From positions 62,001-126,000 of the forward strand of contig NZ_MIKA01000012.1 in the NCBI RefSeq assembly GCF_001730295.1: a DNA stretch of 64,000 nucleotides, in the 5' to 3' direction. This DNA is from Enterococcus plantarum. GTDB taxonomy: Bacteria > Bacillota > Bacilli > Lactobacillales > Enterococcaceae. The notes under the pieces are model-generated. The model was given only the letters and a program-made list of their open reading frames with translations, did no database searches and was not told where the DNA came from. The translations under genes and the position numbers were made by a program. This document shows, piece after piece, positions 56,642 through 64,000 of the stretch. The stretch's first letter is position 1. Each line of letters opens with the position of its first letter.

Positions 56642-57397
56642 ATGAAATTACAACGTATACAGCAAATTGAAAATTACATACAACAACAAGGCAGTATTTC
56701 TCTTGATGAACTGTGTCATGTTTTCAACGTCTCTAAAAATACGATTCGCCGAGATATCAATGAATTGGAAAAAAGAGGAACTATAAAAAAAGTTTATGGT
56801 GGCGTCGTTTACGTAGAAAACAACTTGGTTTCTTTTGAAAATCGAACTATCTATAATCAGACAGAGAAGGAGCAGATCGGTGCACGAGCCGCCTCGTTAA
56901 TCAAAGAAGAAGATTTAATTTATGTTGATTCAGGCACAACAACTAGTCAAATTTTGAAACATATCGATCCAGAGTTATCGTTTACTTTATTAACAAATAA
57001 TCTCGATATTATTAACCTTGCGGCCGCAATGAAAAATGTCCAACTAATCCTTATCGGTAATAGTTATAAAAGAGATACACGTTCTTTTGTCGGAATCGAG
57101 GATGAAACCATCGTGACTAGATACAATATAAACAAAGCATTCATGGCAGCAACTGGGGTTTCGATCACTAGTGGTTTAACAAATTCAGATTTGATGGAAT
57201 ATCGGATAAAAAAAATGATTGTCGAAAGAACCAAAGATGTTTATCTACTCGCCGATAGCTCGAAATTTGACCACTCTACTTTGCTGACCTATTCACCTTT
57301 AGAGAATATCAAGGGCATCGTTACATCAAGAGATATACCTGAAGAATATGTAGAGTTTTGCAACTCACATACGATAGAACTTTTATATAGCAACTAG
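56642..57397 (+). CDS. iolR: DeoR-family transcriptional regulator IolR
   Basis: The 251-residue protein has an N-terminal DeoR helix-turn-helix (ISLDELCHVFNVSKNTIRRD, about residues 20-39, then INELEKRGTIKKVYGGV). The C-terminal sugar-phosphate sensor domain shows YVDSGTTTSQIL and LLADSSKFD. It is divergent from the iol operon with shared repeat operators, so it very probably represses it until an inositol metabolite (in Bacillus, phosphorylated deoxyketogluconate) binds. The ATG nine bases after GGAAAGG is preferred to an in-frame GTG six codons earlier. Confidence 0.9.
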   Translation: MKLQRIQQIENYIQQQGSISLDELCHVFNVSKNTIRRDINELEKRGTIKKVYGGVVYVENNLVSFENRTIYNQTEKEQIGARAASLIKEEDLIYVDSGTTTSQILKHIDPELSFTLLTNNLDIINLAAAMKNVQLILIGNSYKRDTRSFVGIEDETIVTRYNINKAFMAATGVSITSGLTNSDLMEYRIKKMIVERTKDVYLLADSSKFDHSTLLTYSPLENIKGIVTSRDIPEEYVEFCNSHTIELLYSN

Positions 57398-57420
57398 CTA
57401 GAAAAAAAGGAGGGCTTAAC

Positions 57421-57813
57421 TTGCCATTACTAAAATTTGATTTGGTCGAAGGGCGCAGTAAAGAAGAAATCCAAACGATACTTGATATTGCTCATTCAGT
57501 AGTCTTAGCGTCTTTTGATGTTCCAACAGGCGATAGGTATCAAATCGTTACGCAGCACAAACCTTTTGAAATGGTGTTAGAAGATACCGGGTTGGGATTT
57601 AATAGAGATCCCGCTAAGATGATTTCATTAACCGTTATTAGTCGGCAACGAACTACAGCTCAAAAAGAAAAATTTTATCGATCACTGGCACAGCAATTAG
57701 ATGAGTTATGTGGGATTGCCCCTAAAAACTTACTTGTTTCTTTCGTCATCAATGATGATGCAGATTGGAGCTTTGGCTTTGGAGAAGCTCAGTTTCTGAC
57801 TGGAAAGCTTTAA
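57421..57813 (+). CDS. Tautomerase-superfamily protein
   Basis: The 130-residue protein reads MPLLKFDLVEGRSKEEIQTI, with proline directly after the initiator, the catalytic base of the 4-oxalocrotonate tautomerase/MSAD superfamily once methionine is removed. The length and ending (LLVSFVINDDADWSFGFGEAQ) resemble the malonate-semialdehyde-decarboxylase-like group. Start is TTG behind AAGGAGG. It lies 23 bp after iolR. A role with malonic semialdehyde or another inositol intermediate is an attractive inference, not shown. Confidence 0.82.
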   Translation: MPLLKFDLVEGRSKEEIQTILDIAHSVVLASFDVPTGDRYQIVTQHKPFEMVLEDTGLGFNRDPAKMISLTVISRQRTTAQKEKFYRSLAQQLDELCGIAPKNLLVSFVINDDADWSFGFGEAQFLTGKL

Positions 57814-57815
57814 GA

Positions 57816-57856
57816 TAAAAAAATAGACTGCAGATAATTTCTTCAGTCTATTTTTA
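57816..57856 (+). terminator. Terminator after iolR-tautomerase
   Basis: AAAAATAGACTG pairs with CAGTCTATTTTT around a loop of about 13 nt, giving a stem with a T tail. Confidence 0.85.
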
Positions 57857-57865
57857 CGCCTTAAA

Positions 57866-57900
57866 ACACAAAAAAGCCGAAGGGAAATCCCTTCGGCTTA
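57866..57900 (-). terminator. Terminator of the str operon after tuf
   Basis: On the minus strand GCCGAAGGG and CCCTTCGGC form a stem followed by TTTTTTG. Confidence 0.9.
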
Positions 57901-57963
57901 CGTCCGAGTACCCCGATGTTTTACGTCGGTTTTATTCCTTTATATTAAATCGTTAAATTTAAA

Positions 57964-59151
57964 TTATTTAGTGATTTCAGAAACAACGCCTGAACCAACA
58001 GTACGTCCACCTTCACGAATAGAGAAACGAGTTCCGTCTTCGATAGCGATTGGGTGGATCAATTCAACGTCCATTGCAACGTTATCACCAGGCATTACCA
58101 TTTCAACGCCTTCTGGTAATTCAACTACACCAGTTACGTCAGTTGTACGGAAGTAGAACTGAGGACGGTAGTTAGTGAAGAATGGAGTGTGACGTCCGCC
58201 TTCTTCTTTTGATAAAACATAAACTTCAGCTTTAAATTTTGTGTGTGGAGTGATTGAAGCAGGTTTTGCCAATACTTGTCCACGTTCGATATCTTCACGT
58301 GCAACACCACGTAATAAAGCACCGATGTTATCGCCAGCTTCAGCGTAGTCTAACAATTTACGGAACATTTCAACACCAGTAACTGTTGTTTTAGCAGTAT
58401 CTTCTTTAATACCAACGATTTCGATTTCGTCACCAACGCGAACTTCTCCACGTTCAACACGGCCAGTAGCAACTGTACCACGTCCAGTGATTGAGAATAC
58501 GTCTTCGACTGGCATCATGAATGGTTTGTCAGTATCACGAGTTGGAGTTGGGATATACTCATCAACTGCAGCCATTAATTCCATGATTTTTTCTTCGTAT
58601 GAAGCATCGCCTTCTAAAGCTTTCAAAGCAGAACCAGCGATAACAGGAGTGTCGTCACCTGGGAAGTCATATTCAGATAATAAATCACGAACTTCCATTT
58701 CTACTAATTCTAATAATTCTTCGTCATCTACCATATCCATTTTGTTTAAGAAAACAACGATATATGGTACACCAACGTTACGTGATAACAAGATGTGCTC
58801 ACGAGTTTGAGGCATAGGACCATCAGCAGCAGAAACTACTAAGATAGCTCCATCCATTTGTGCAGCACCAGTGATCATGTTTTTAACGTAATCCGCGTGT
58901 CCTGGGCAATCCACGTGTGCGTAGTGACGAGCATCAGTTTCATACTCGATGTGAGAAGTGTTGATTGTGATACCACGTTCTTTTTCTTCTGGAGCGTTAT
59001 CGATATCAGCATAGTTTTGAGCTTCACCGCCACCGTGTTTAGCTAACACAGTTGCGATTGCAGCAGTTAATGTAGTTTTACCATGGTCAACGTGTCCAAT
59101 AGTACCAATGTTTACATGGGGTTTAGAACGGTCAAATTTTTCTTTAGCCAT
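57964..59151 (-). CDS. tuf: Elongation factor Tu
   Basis: The 395-residue GTPase carries aminoacyl-tRNA to the ribosome. G1 is GHVDHGKTT (about residues 19-27), G3 DCPGHADY and G4 NKMD. All three domains are complete. It is the last gene of the str operon, 139 bp after fusA, and precedes a strong terminator. Confidence 0.99.
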   Translation of the reverse strand: MAKEKFDRSKPHVNIGTIGHVDHGKTTLTAAIATVLAKHGGGEAQNYADIDNAPEEKERGITINTSHIEYETDARHYAHVDCPGHADYVKNMITGAAQMDGAILVVSAADGPMPQTREHILLSRNVGVPYIVVFLNKMDMVDDEELLELVEMEVRDLLSEYDFPGDDTPVIAGSALKALEGDASYEEKIMELMAAVDEYIPTPTRDTDKPFMMPVEDVFSITGRGTVATGRVERGEVRVGDEIEIVGIKEDTAKTTVTGVEMFRKLLDYAEAGDNIGALLRGVAREDIERGQVLAKPASITPHTKFKAEVYVLSKEEGGRHTPFFTNYRPQFYFRTTDVTGVVELPEGVEMVMPGDNVAMDVELIHPIAIEDGTRFSIREGGRTVGSGVVSEITK

Positions 59152-59290
59152 TTTAAATGTTCCTCCTAAAATATATGAATTTTTATTTTATTTGATAGAT
59201 AGTGACAACTACCTGATCATCTTTTATAAGTTTAACCGAAATCGTTCGAAAATCCTAGTCATAAATAAGTAACGACTTATTTCTTAACTA

Positions 59291-61378
59291 TTATGCGTTG
59301 TTTCCGCCATTTTTCTTGATGATTTCTTCTTGTACAGATTTTGGTACATCTTCATAGTGGTCAAAGACCATCATAAACGTACCGCGACCTTGTGTTGCTG
59401 AACGTAATGTTGTAGCATAACCGAACATTTCAGCTAGAGGCACCATCGCGTTAACGATTTGTGAATTACCGTGTGCTTCCATACCTTCAACACGTCCACG
59501 ACGACTTGTAACGTGTCCCATGATATCACCTAAGTAATCTTCTGGTACAGTGATCGTTACTTTCATCATTGGTTCTAAAATTACAGGCATTGCTTTTTTA
59601 GCAGCCGCACGTAGCGCCATAGAAGCAGCTACACGGAAGGCTGTTTCATTTGAATCGACATCATGGTATGAACCGTCGTAAAGTTTTGCTTTGATATCCA
59701 CTAATGGATATCCAGCAAGAACACCGTTGTTCATTGATTCTGCCAAGCCTTTTTCAACCGCAGGGATGTATTCACGAGGAACCACACCACCGACGATAGC
59801 ATTTTCAAATTCGAAGCCTTTACCTTCTTCGTTTGGTGTAAATTCAACCCAGACATGTCCGTATTGACCTTTACCACCAGACTGACGTACAAACTTACCT
59901 TCTGCCTGAGTTACAGGAGCACGGAAAGTTTCACGGTATGATACTTGTGGAGCACCAACGTTAGCTTCAACCTTGAACTCACGTTTCATACGGTCTACTA
60001 ATACGTCTAAGTGCAATTCACCCATACCAGAGATAACTGTTTCACCAGTTTCAACGTTCGTTTCAACGCGGAATGATGGATCTTCTTCTGCAAGTTTTTG
60101 CAGCGCTACACCCATTTTATCTTGGTCAGCTTTTGATTTAGGTTCAACAGCTACTTGGATAACTGGTTCTGGGAACTCAATTGATTCAAGAATAACTGGT
60201 GAATCTACCGCACATAAAGTATCACCAGTTGTTGTATCTTTCAATCCAACAGCTGCTGCAATATCTCCTGAGAACACTTTGTCAATTTCTTTACGAGTGT
60301 TCGCGTGCATTTGTAAAATACGACCGATACGTTCTTTTTTGTCTTTAGAAGCGTTCAATACGTATGAACCACTTTCAAGGACACCAGAATAAACACGGAA
60401 GAATGTTAGACGACCTACAAATGGGTCAGTCATCACTTTAAATGCTAGCGATGAGAAAGGTGCTTCGTCATCAGCAGGACGAGTTGTTTCTTCGTCTGTT
60501 TTAACGTCGATCCCTTTGATCGCTTCAATATCTAGTGGTGATGGCAAGTAATCAAGAACTGCATCAAGCATTAATTGAACACCTTTATTTTTAAAGGCAG
60601 AACCAGCCATTACTGGGAAGAACTCAACGTTGATCGTTGCTTGGCGGATGCCCGCTTTTAATTCTTCGATTGTAATTTCTTCACCATCAAGATATTTCAT
60701 CATTAGGTCTTCATCAGTTTCAGCAACTGCTTCAACTAATTTTTCACGCCATTCAACTGCTTGATCCATATATTCTTCTGGAATTTCAGTTTCTTGAATG
60801 TCTGTACCTAAGTCATTTGTATAGATTTCAGCTTTCATCGTAATTAAATCGATGATCCCTGTGAAGTTATCTTCTGAACCAATTGGTAATTGGATTGGAT
60901 GAGCGTTAGCTTGTAAACGATCATGTAATGAGTTTACAGAGTATAAGAAATCCGCACCGATTTTATCCATTTTATTACAGAAAACAACACGTGGAACTTT
61001 ATATTCAGTTGCTTGACGCCAAACTGTTTCAGTTTGAGGTTCCACACCTGATTGTGAGTCAAGAACGGTTACAGCACCATCCAATACACGTAGTGAACGT
61101 TGAACTTCAATAGTGAAATCCACGTGTCCTGGTGTATCGATAATGTTTACACGGTACCCTTTCCACTCTGCAGTTGTTGCAGCAGACGTGATCGTGATAC
61201 CACGTTCTTGTTCTTGTTCCATCCAGTCCATTTGTGATGCACCTTCGTGCGTTTCACCAATTTTGTGGATTTTACCAGTATAGTATAAAATACGCTCTGT
61301 TGTTGTAGTTTTACCCGCATCAACGTGCGCCATAATACCGATATTACGAGTGTTTTCTAACGAAAATTCTCTTGGCAT
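59291..61378 (-). CDS. fusA: Elongation factor G
   Basis: The 695-residue translocase has the G1 motif [10 protein letters not shown] (about residues 17-26), the G3 DTPGHVDF and G4 NKMDKIGAD, followed by domains II to V. The length matches Firmicute EF-G. It is preceded by rpsG and followed by tuf. Confidence 0.99.
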   Translation of the reverse strand: MPREFSLENTRNIGIMAHVDAGKTTTTERILYYTGKIHKIGETHEGASQMDWMEQEQERGITITSAATTAEWKGYRVNIIDTPGHVDFTIEVQRSLRVLDGAVTVLDSQSGVEPQTETVWRQATEYKVPRVVFCNKMDKIGADFLYSVNSLHDRLQANAHPIQLPIGSEDNFTGIIDLITMKAEIYTNDLGTDIQETEIPEEYMDQAVEWREKLVEAVAETDEDLMMKYLDGEEITIEELKAGIRQATINVEFFPVMAGSAFKNKGVQLMLDAVLDYLPSPLDIEAIKGIDVKTDEETTRPADDEAPFSSLAFKVMTDPFVGRLTFFRVYSGVLESGSYVLNASKDKKERIGRILQMHANTRKEIDKVFSGDIAAAVGLKDTTTGDTLCAVDSPVILESIEFPEPVIQVAVEPKSKADQDKMGVALQKLAEEDPSFRVETNVETGETVISGMGELHLDVLVDRMKREFKVEANVGAPQVSYRETFRAPVTQAEGKFVRQSGGKGQYGHVWVEFTPNEEGKGFEFENAIVGGVVPREYIPAVEKGLAESMNNGVLAGYPLVDIKAKLYDGSYHDVDSNETAFRVAASMALRAAAKKAMPVILEPMMKVTITVPEDYLGDIMGHVTSRRGRVEGMEAHGNSQIVNAMVPLAEMFGYATTLRSATQGRGTFMMVFDHYEDVPKSVQEEIIKKNGGNNA

Positions 61379-61458
61379 TCTAGGTTTCTCCTCTCTTTAT
61401 TTAAATCGATTGTAAAGTGACTGTCTGCAGTAAAGTTAAATTACATACAGAGAGGATC

Positions 61459-61929
61459 TTACCAACGATAGTGTGCAAACGCACGGTTAGCGTCCGCCAT
61501 TTTGTGTGTGTCTTCACGTTTTTTAACAGAAGCACCAGTGTTATTGGCAGCATCCATGATTTCTTTCGCTAGACGTTGTTCCATTGTATGTTCACCGCGT
61601 AGGCGAGCATAGTTAACAACCCAACGTAAACCTAAAGTTGTACGACGTTCTGGACGAACTTCAACTGGTACTTGATAGTTAGAACCCCCAACACGGCGAG
61701 CTTTTACTTCTAGTACAGGCATAACGTTTTTCATTGCTTGTTCGAAAACTTCCAATGGATCGTTCCCTGTAGATTCTTTGATGATATCAAATGAATTATA
61801 GATGATATTAGCAGCAATCCCGCGTTTACCATCAACCATTACACGGTTGATCAAGCGAGTTACTAATTTTGAGTTATAAATTGGATCTGGTAAAACATCG
61901 CGTTTTGTAACAGGACCTTTACGTGGCAT
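61459..61929 (-). CDS. rpsG: Ribosomal protein S7
   Basis: The 156-residue protein starts [20 protein letters not shown] and contains [20 protein letters not shown]. It nucleates assembly of the small-subunit head. It lies 56 bp after rpsL. Confidence 0.99.
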   Translation of the reverse strand: MPRKGPVTKRDVLPDPIYNSKLVTRLINRVMVDGKRGIAANIIYNSFDIIKESTGNDPLEVFEQAMKNVMPVLEVKARRVGGSNYQVPVEVRPERRTTLGLRWVVNYARLRGEHTMEQRLAKEIMDAANNTGASVKKREDTHKMADANRAFAHYRW

Positions 61930-61985
61930 CCGTAACTCCTCCTTCCGAAAATTCTTTATTATATAAGACCTTAGTGATTGTCAAA

Positions 61986-62405
61986 TTATTTAGCAGCTTT
62001 AGGCATTTTAGTACCATATTTAGAGCGGCTTTGTTTACGATCTGTAACGCCGGCTGTATCAAGCGCACCACGTACGATATGATAACGTACCCCTGGTAAA
62101 TCTTTTACACGTCCACCGCGTAATAGTACCACGCTATGTTCTTGTAAGTTGTGACCAATACCTGGGATATAAGCTGTTACTTCGATTAAGTTAGACAAAC
62201 GAACACGGGCATATTTACGTAAAGCCGAGTTAGGTTTTTTAGGTGTCATTGTTCCCACACGAGTACAAACCCCACGCTTTTGTGGTGAGTTTACGTTCGT
62301 TTGAGATTTCTTAAAGCTATTATATCCTTTGTTCAACGCTGGTGAATTAGATTTCTCCACCTTTGATTTACGAGGTTTACGTACTAATTGATTAATTGTA
62401 GGCAT
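61986..62405 (-). CDS. rpsL: Ribosomal protein S12
   Basis: This 139-residue decoding-centre protein begins [20 protein letters not shown]. The positions that mutate to streptomycin resistance keep lysine ([11 protein letters not shown], Lys56/57 here, and GGRVKDLPG, Lys101), so the gene looks streptomycin-sensitive at these sites. The ATG after AGGAGG is used; a longer open frame upstream is not typical of S12. It heads the str operon. Confidence 0.98.
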   Translation of the reverse strand: MPTINQLVRKPRKSKVEKSNSPALNKGYNSFKKSQTNVNSPQKRGVCTRVGTMTPKKPNSALRKYARVRLSNLIEVTAYIPGIGHNLQEHSVVLLRGGRVKDLPGVRYHIVRGALDTAGVTDRKQSRSKYGTKMPKAAK

Positions 62406-62566
62406 TCCTTGTTTCCTCCTTCCTCTTTTCGCATCTAGTTCCACACATCCAGGTGGTTCTTTTTTAGCGATAAAAAATAATGCAATCTCTGCACTTATTA
62501 TCAAATATGCTTCGATAGACAGTCAGCACGTCTCAACGAGAGACCTGTAGATAAAGCACCTTTGCT

Positions 62567-62595
62567 AGGATAACATGATAATATACGTATGTCAA
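62567..62595 (-). promoter_or_regulatory. Promoter of the str operon
   Basis: A consensus TTGACA and TATCCT are spaced 17 bp apart on the minus strand. The leader of about 155 nt contains a small hairpin (GTCTC/GAGAC near 62534-62548). Confidence 0.85.
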
Positions 62596-62757
62596 CCACT
62601 TACGAAGTTTTTTTGTATAAAACGAGAGATTATTTAGTATCTTTTTTTCTAGGAGCATTTATATAGTAGAAAATAGGAATCTTTCTAATTCATTCTATCT
62701 TTTTTTTTCGTTTAACGGTACAATGTGTTTGATTATTTGAAAGGGGTAAACAAGTGG

Positions 62758-63435
62758 ATGAATCTTAAACAAATGGCAGGAATCGAAGCAGCAAGATATG
62801 TAGAAGATGGTATGATCGTAGGCCTGGGAACTGGATCTACTGCAAAATTTATGGTGGATGAAGTTGGGCGCCGCGTGAAAGAAGAAGGCTTATCTATCGT
62901 TGGTGTCACTACATCAAAAGAAACGGAGCGTCAAGCACTAGCATTAGGTATTCCTTTGAAAGGGATCGATGAGGTTCCTTATGTCGACTTAACGATTGAT
63001 GGAGCAGATGAAATCAGTGAAGATTTCCAAGGTATCAAAGGTGGCGGTGCTGCTTTATTGTTCGAGAAAATCGTTGCAACCTATTCAAAAAAATGCATTT
63101 GGATCGTCGATGATTCAAAACTTGTAAAAAAACTTGGTAAATTCCCGTTGCCTGTTGAAGTCGTTCCATACGGTAGCCAACAACTCGTTCGTTTATTTGA
63201 AGAAAAAGGGTTTGCGCCTGTTTTGCGTACCACTCCTAATGAAGAACTATTGGTCACTGACGGCGGCCATTCTATCATTGATCTCCATTTAGAAGAAATC
63301 ACTGATCCGATTGCATTAGGCACCTATTTAGATCAGTTGGTTGGTGTTGTTGAACACGGATTATTTCTTAATGTTGTTTCAACTGTTATCGTAGGTGGAC
63401 AAGCAGGGCCAAAAACGATTCATGTATCAGAATAG
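62758..63435 (+). CDS. rpiA: Ribose-5-phosphate isomerase A
   Basis: The 225-residue enzyme interconverts ribose 5-phosphate and ribulose 5-phosphate. It has the phosphate-binding [12 protein letters not shown], the catalytic region [22 protein letters not shown] (here the Asp/Glu and Lys residues in DGADEI and IKGGG) and the C-terminal [14 protein letters not shown]. The ATG behind AAGGGG gives normal length; an upstream in-frame GTG would add 11 residues. A TACAAT lies about 35 bp upstream. Confidence 0.96.
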   Translation: MNLKQMAGIEAARYVEDGMIVGLGTGSTAKFMVDEVGRRVKEEGLSIVGVTTSKETERQALALGIPLKGIDEVPYVDLTIDGADEISEDFQGIKGGGAALLFEKIVATYSKKCIWIVDDSKLVKKLGKFPLPVEVVPYGSQQLVRLFEEKGFAPVLRTTPNEELLVTDGGHSIIDLHLEEITDPIALGTYLDQLVGVVEHGLFLNVVSTVIVGGQAGPKTIHVSE

Positions 63436-63565
63436 CAAAACATTTGAAATAGATTTGAAAACAAAGAATAGCATTAAAGAAAGATAAAAAAACACCTATC
63501 ATTCCATTCGTTTATATGCTACATTTTTAGTATCCTATTTTACTTTTTACTAGAAAGGACGAACG
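63436..63565. other. Short intergenic region
   Basis: No terminator or clear promoter pair was found between rpiA and the recombinase-like gene; the sequence is A/T-rich. Confidence 0.4.
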
Positions 63566-64000
63566 ATGAAAATAATTGGTTATGCACGTACAACAATCAC
63601 AGACAACGATTTAGATGCTCAAATCAAAATCTTATCTGACTTCGGTTGCGACGACGTTTATCATGAATCTTTCGATGTTACAAATGACAAACGTCTCATT
63701 TCTGAACTTGATACAATCCTCAACAATTTAGAAGCAGGCGATACCTTAGTTATCTGCCGCTTGAATCGCTTAGGCCGTTCAACCCGCCAGTTGACTGAAC
63801 TGACACAGACCTTCAAAGGATCTGGCATTCATCTAGTTAGCTTAGATGAAGAAATCGACACGCGCCTTCCAATGGGGGATATTTACTTCAAGTTGATGAA
63901 TGGGTTGGCAAGGATGGAGTGCGATTTAATCACAGAACGTACTTTGATCGGATTGAAGAATGCTCGAAAAAAAGGCAAAATCGGAGGACGTCCTAAAATT
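63566..64000 (+). CDS. Serine-recombinase (resolvase/invertase) family protein, partial, altered active site
   Basis: The first 145 codons are present and the gene runs off the window. The resolvase catalytic domain is recognisable: GYARTTITDNDLDAQIKIL at the start, LVICRLNRLGRSTRQL in the middle, LARMECDLITERT on the long helix and the beginning of the DNA-binding part (GGRPKI). The usual YARVSTxxQ carries the nucleophile at Ser10; here residues 9-11 are Thr-Thr-Ile, and the aspartate of LDRLGR is asparagine. Arg8 and the two arginines of LGR-type motifs remain. Recombination activity is therefore doubtful; a DNA-binding or regulatory role is possible. GAAAGGA precedes the ATG. Confidence 0.85.
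   Translation, partial: MKIIGYARTTITDNDLDAQIKILSDFGCDDVYHESFDVTNDKRLISELDTILNNLEAGDTLVICRLNRLGRSTRQLTELTQTFKGSGIHLVSLDEEIDTRLPMGDIYFKLMNGLARMECDLITERTLIGLKNARKKGKIGGRPKI

Noticed and set aside
59973-60392. 139-codon plus-strand frame opposite fusA
   Set aside because: It is antisense to the highly conserved EF-G gene and reflects codon bias of that gene.

Overview
The window looks like a chromosomal segment of a low-GC lactic acid bacterium, most probably an Enterococcus of the E. faecalis group. The S10-spc-alpha and str operons have the Lactobacillales layout, an L17 downstream RNA element follows rplQ, and a lysine riboswitch and Mga-type regulator are present. A complete urease locus is unusual in that genus and suggests one of its urea-hydrolysing species; this placement is inference.

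Layout. (1) 1-2460: minus-strand two-peptide (class IIb) bacteriocin locus: two double-glycine precursors, a small membrane protein that may give immunity, a terminator and a peptidase-C39 ABC exporter cut by the window edge. Most of these genes are very short. (2) 2500-3240: decayed DNA. (3) 3248-5957: a lysine riboswitch and terminator in front of an amino-acid ABC transporter, which points to lysine uptake. (4) 6079-11632: LOG-family protein, histidine phosphatase, MazG-like protein, GNAT acetyltransferase, BrnQ and an Mga-like regulator. (5) 11794-24651: a nitrogen and nickel island, read leftwards: ureI-A-B-C-E-F-G-D, a SAM methyltransferase, nikA-B-C-D-E and amtB. (6) 25091-30975: truA, the ECF module ecfT-A2-A1, and an amidohydrolase with a membrane transporter. 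(7) 31142-45712: the S10-spc-alpha ribosomal superoperon, with promoters before rpsJ and infA, an unusual hairpin-rich 208-nt spacer between rplV and rpsC, and L17DE after rplQ. (8) 45939-57813: a myo-inositol catabolic operon (iolA-B-C-D-G-G-E, a sodium symporter, an orphan PTS EIIB) with a divergent DeoR regulator and a tautomerase. It sits between the str and S10 operons. (9) 57964-62595: the str operon rpsL-rpsG-fusA-tuf. (10) 62758-64000: rpiA and a partial serine-recombinase homologue whose catalytic serine position holds threonine.

How it fits together. UreI admits urea, UreABC hydrolyses it to ammonia and CO2, UreEFGD inserts nickel supplied by NikABCDE, and AmtB can recover ammonia. 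Inositol enters by the symporter, is oxidised by IolG and passes through IolE, D, B, C and A. Four copies of a ~20-bp repeat overlap both divergent promoters and are the probable IolR operators. No CRISPR array, tRNA, rRNA or intact insertion sequence was seen.
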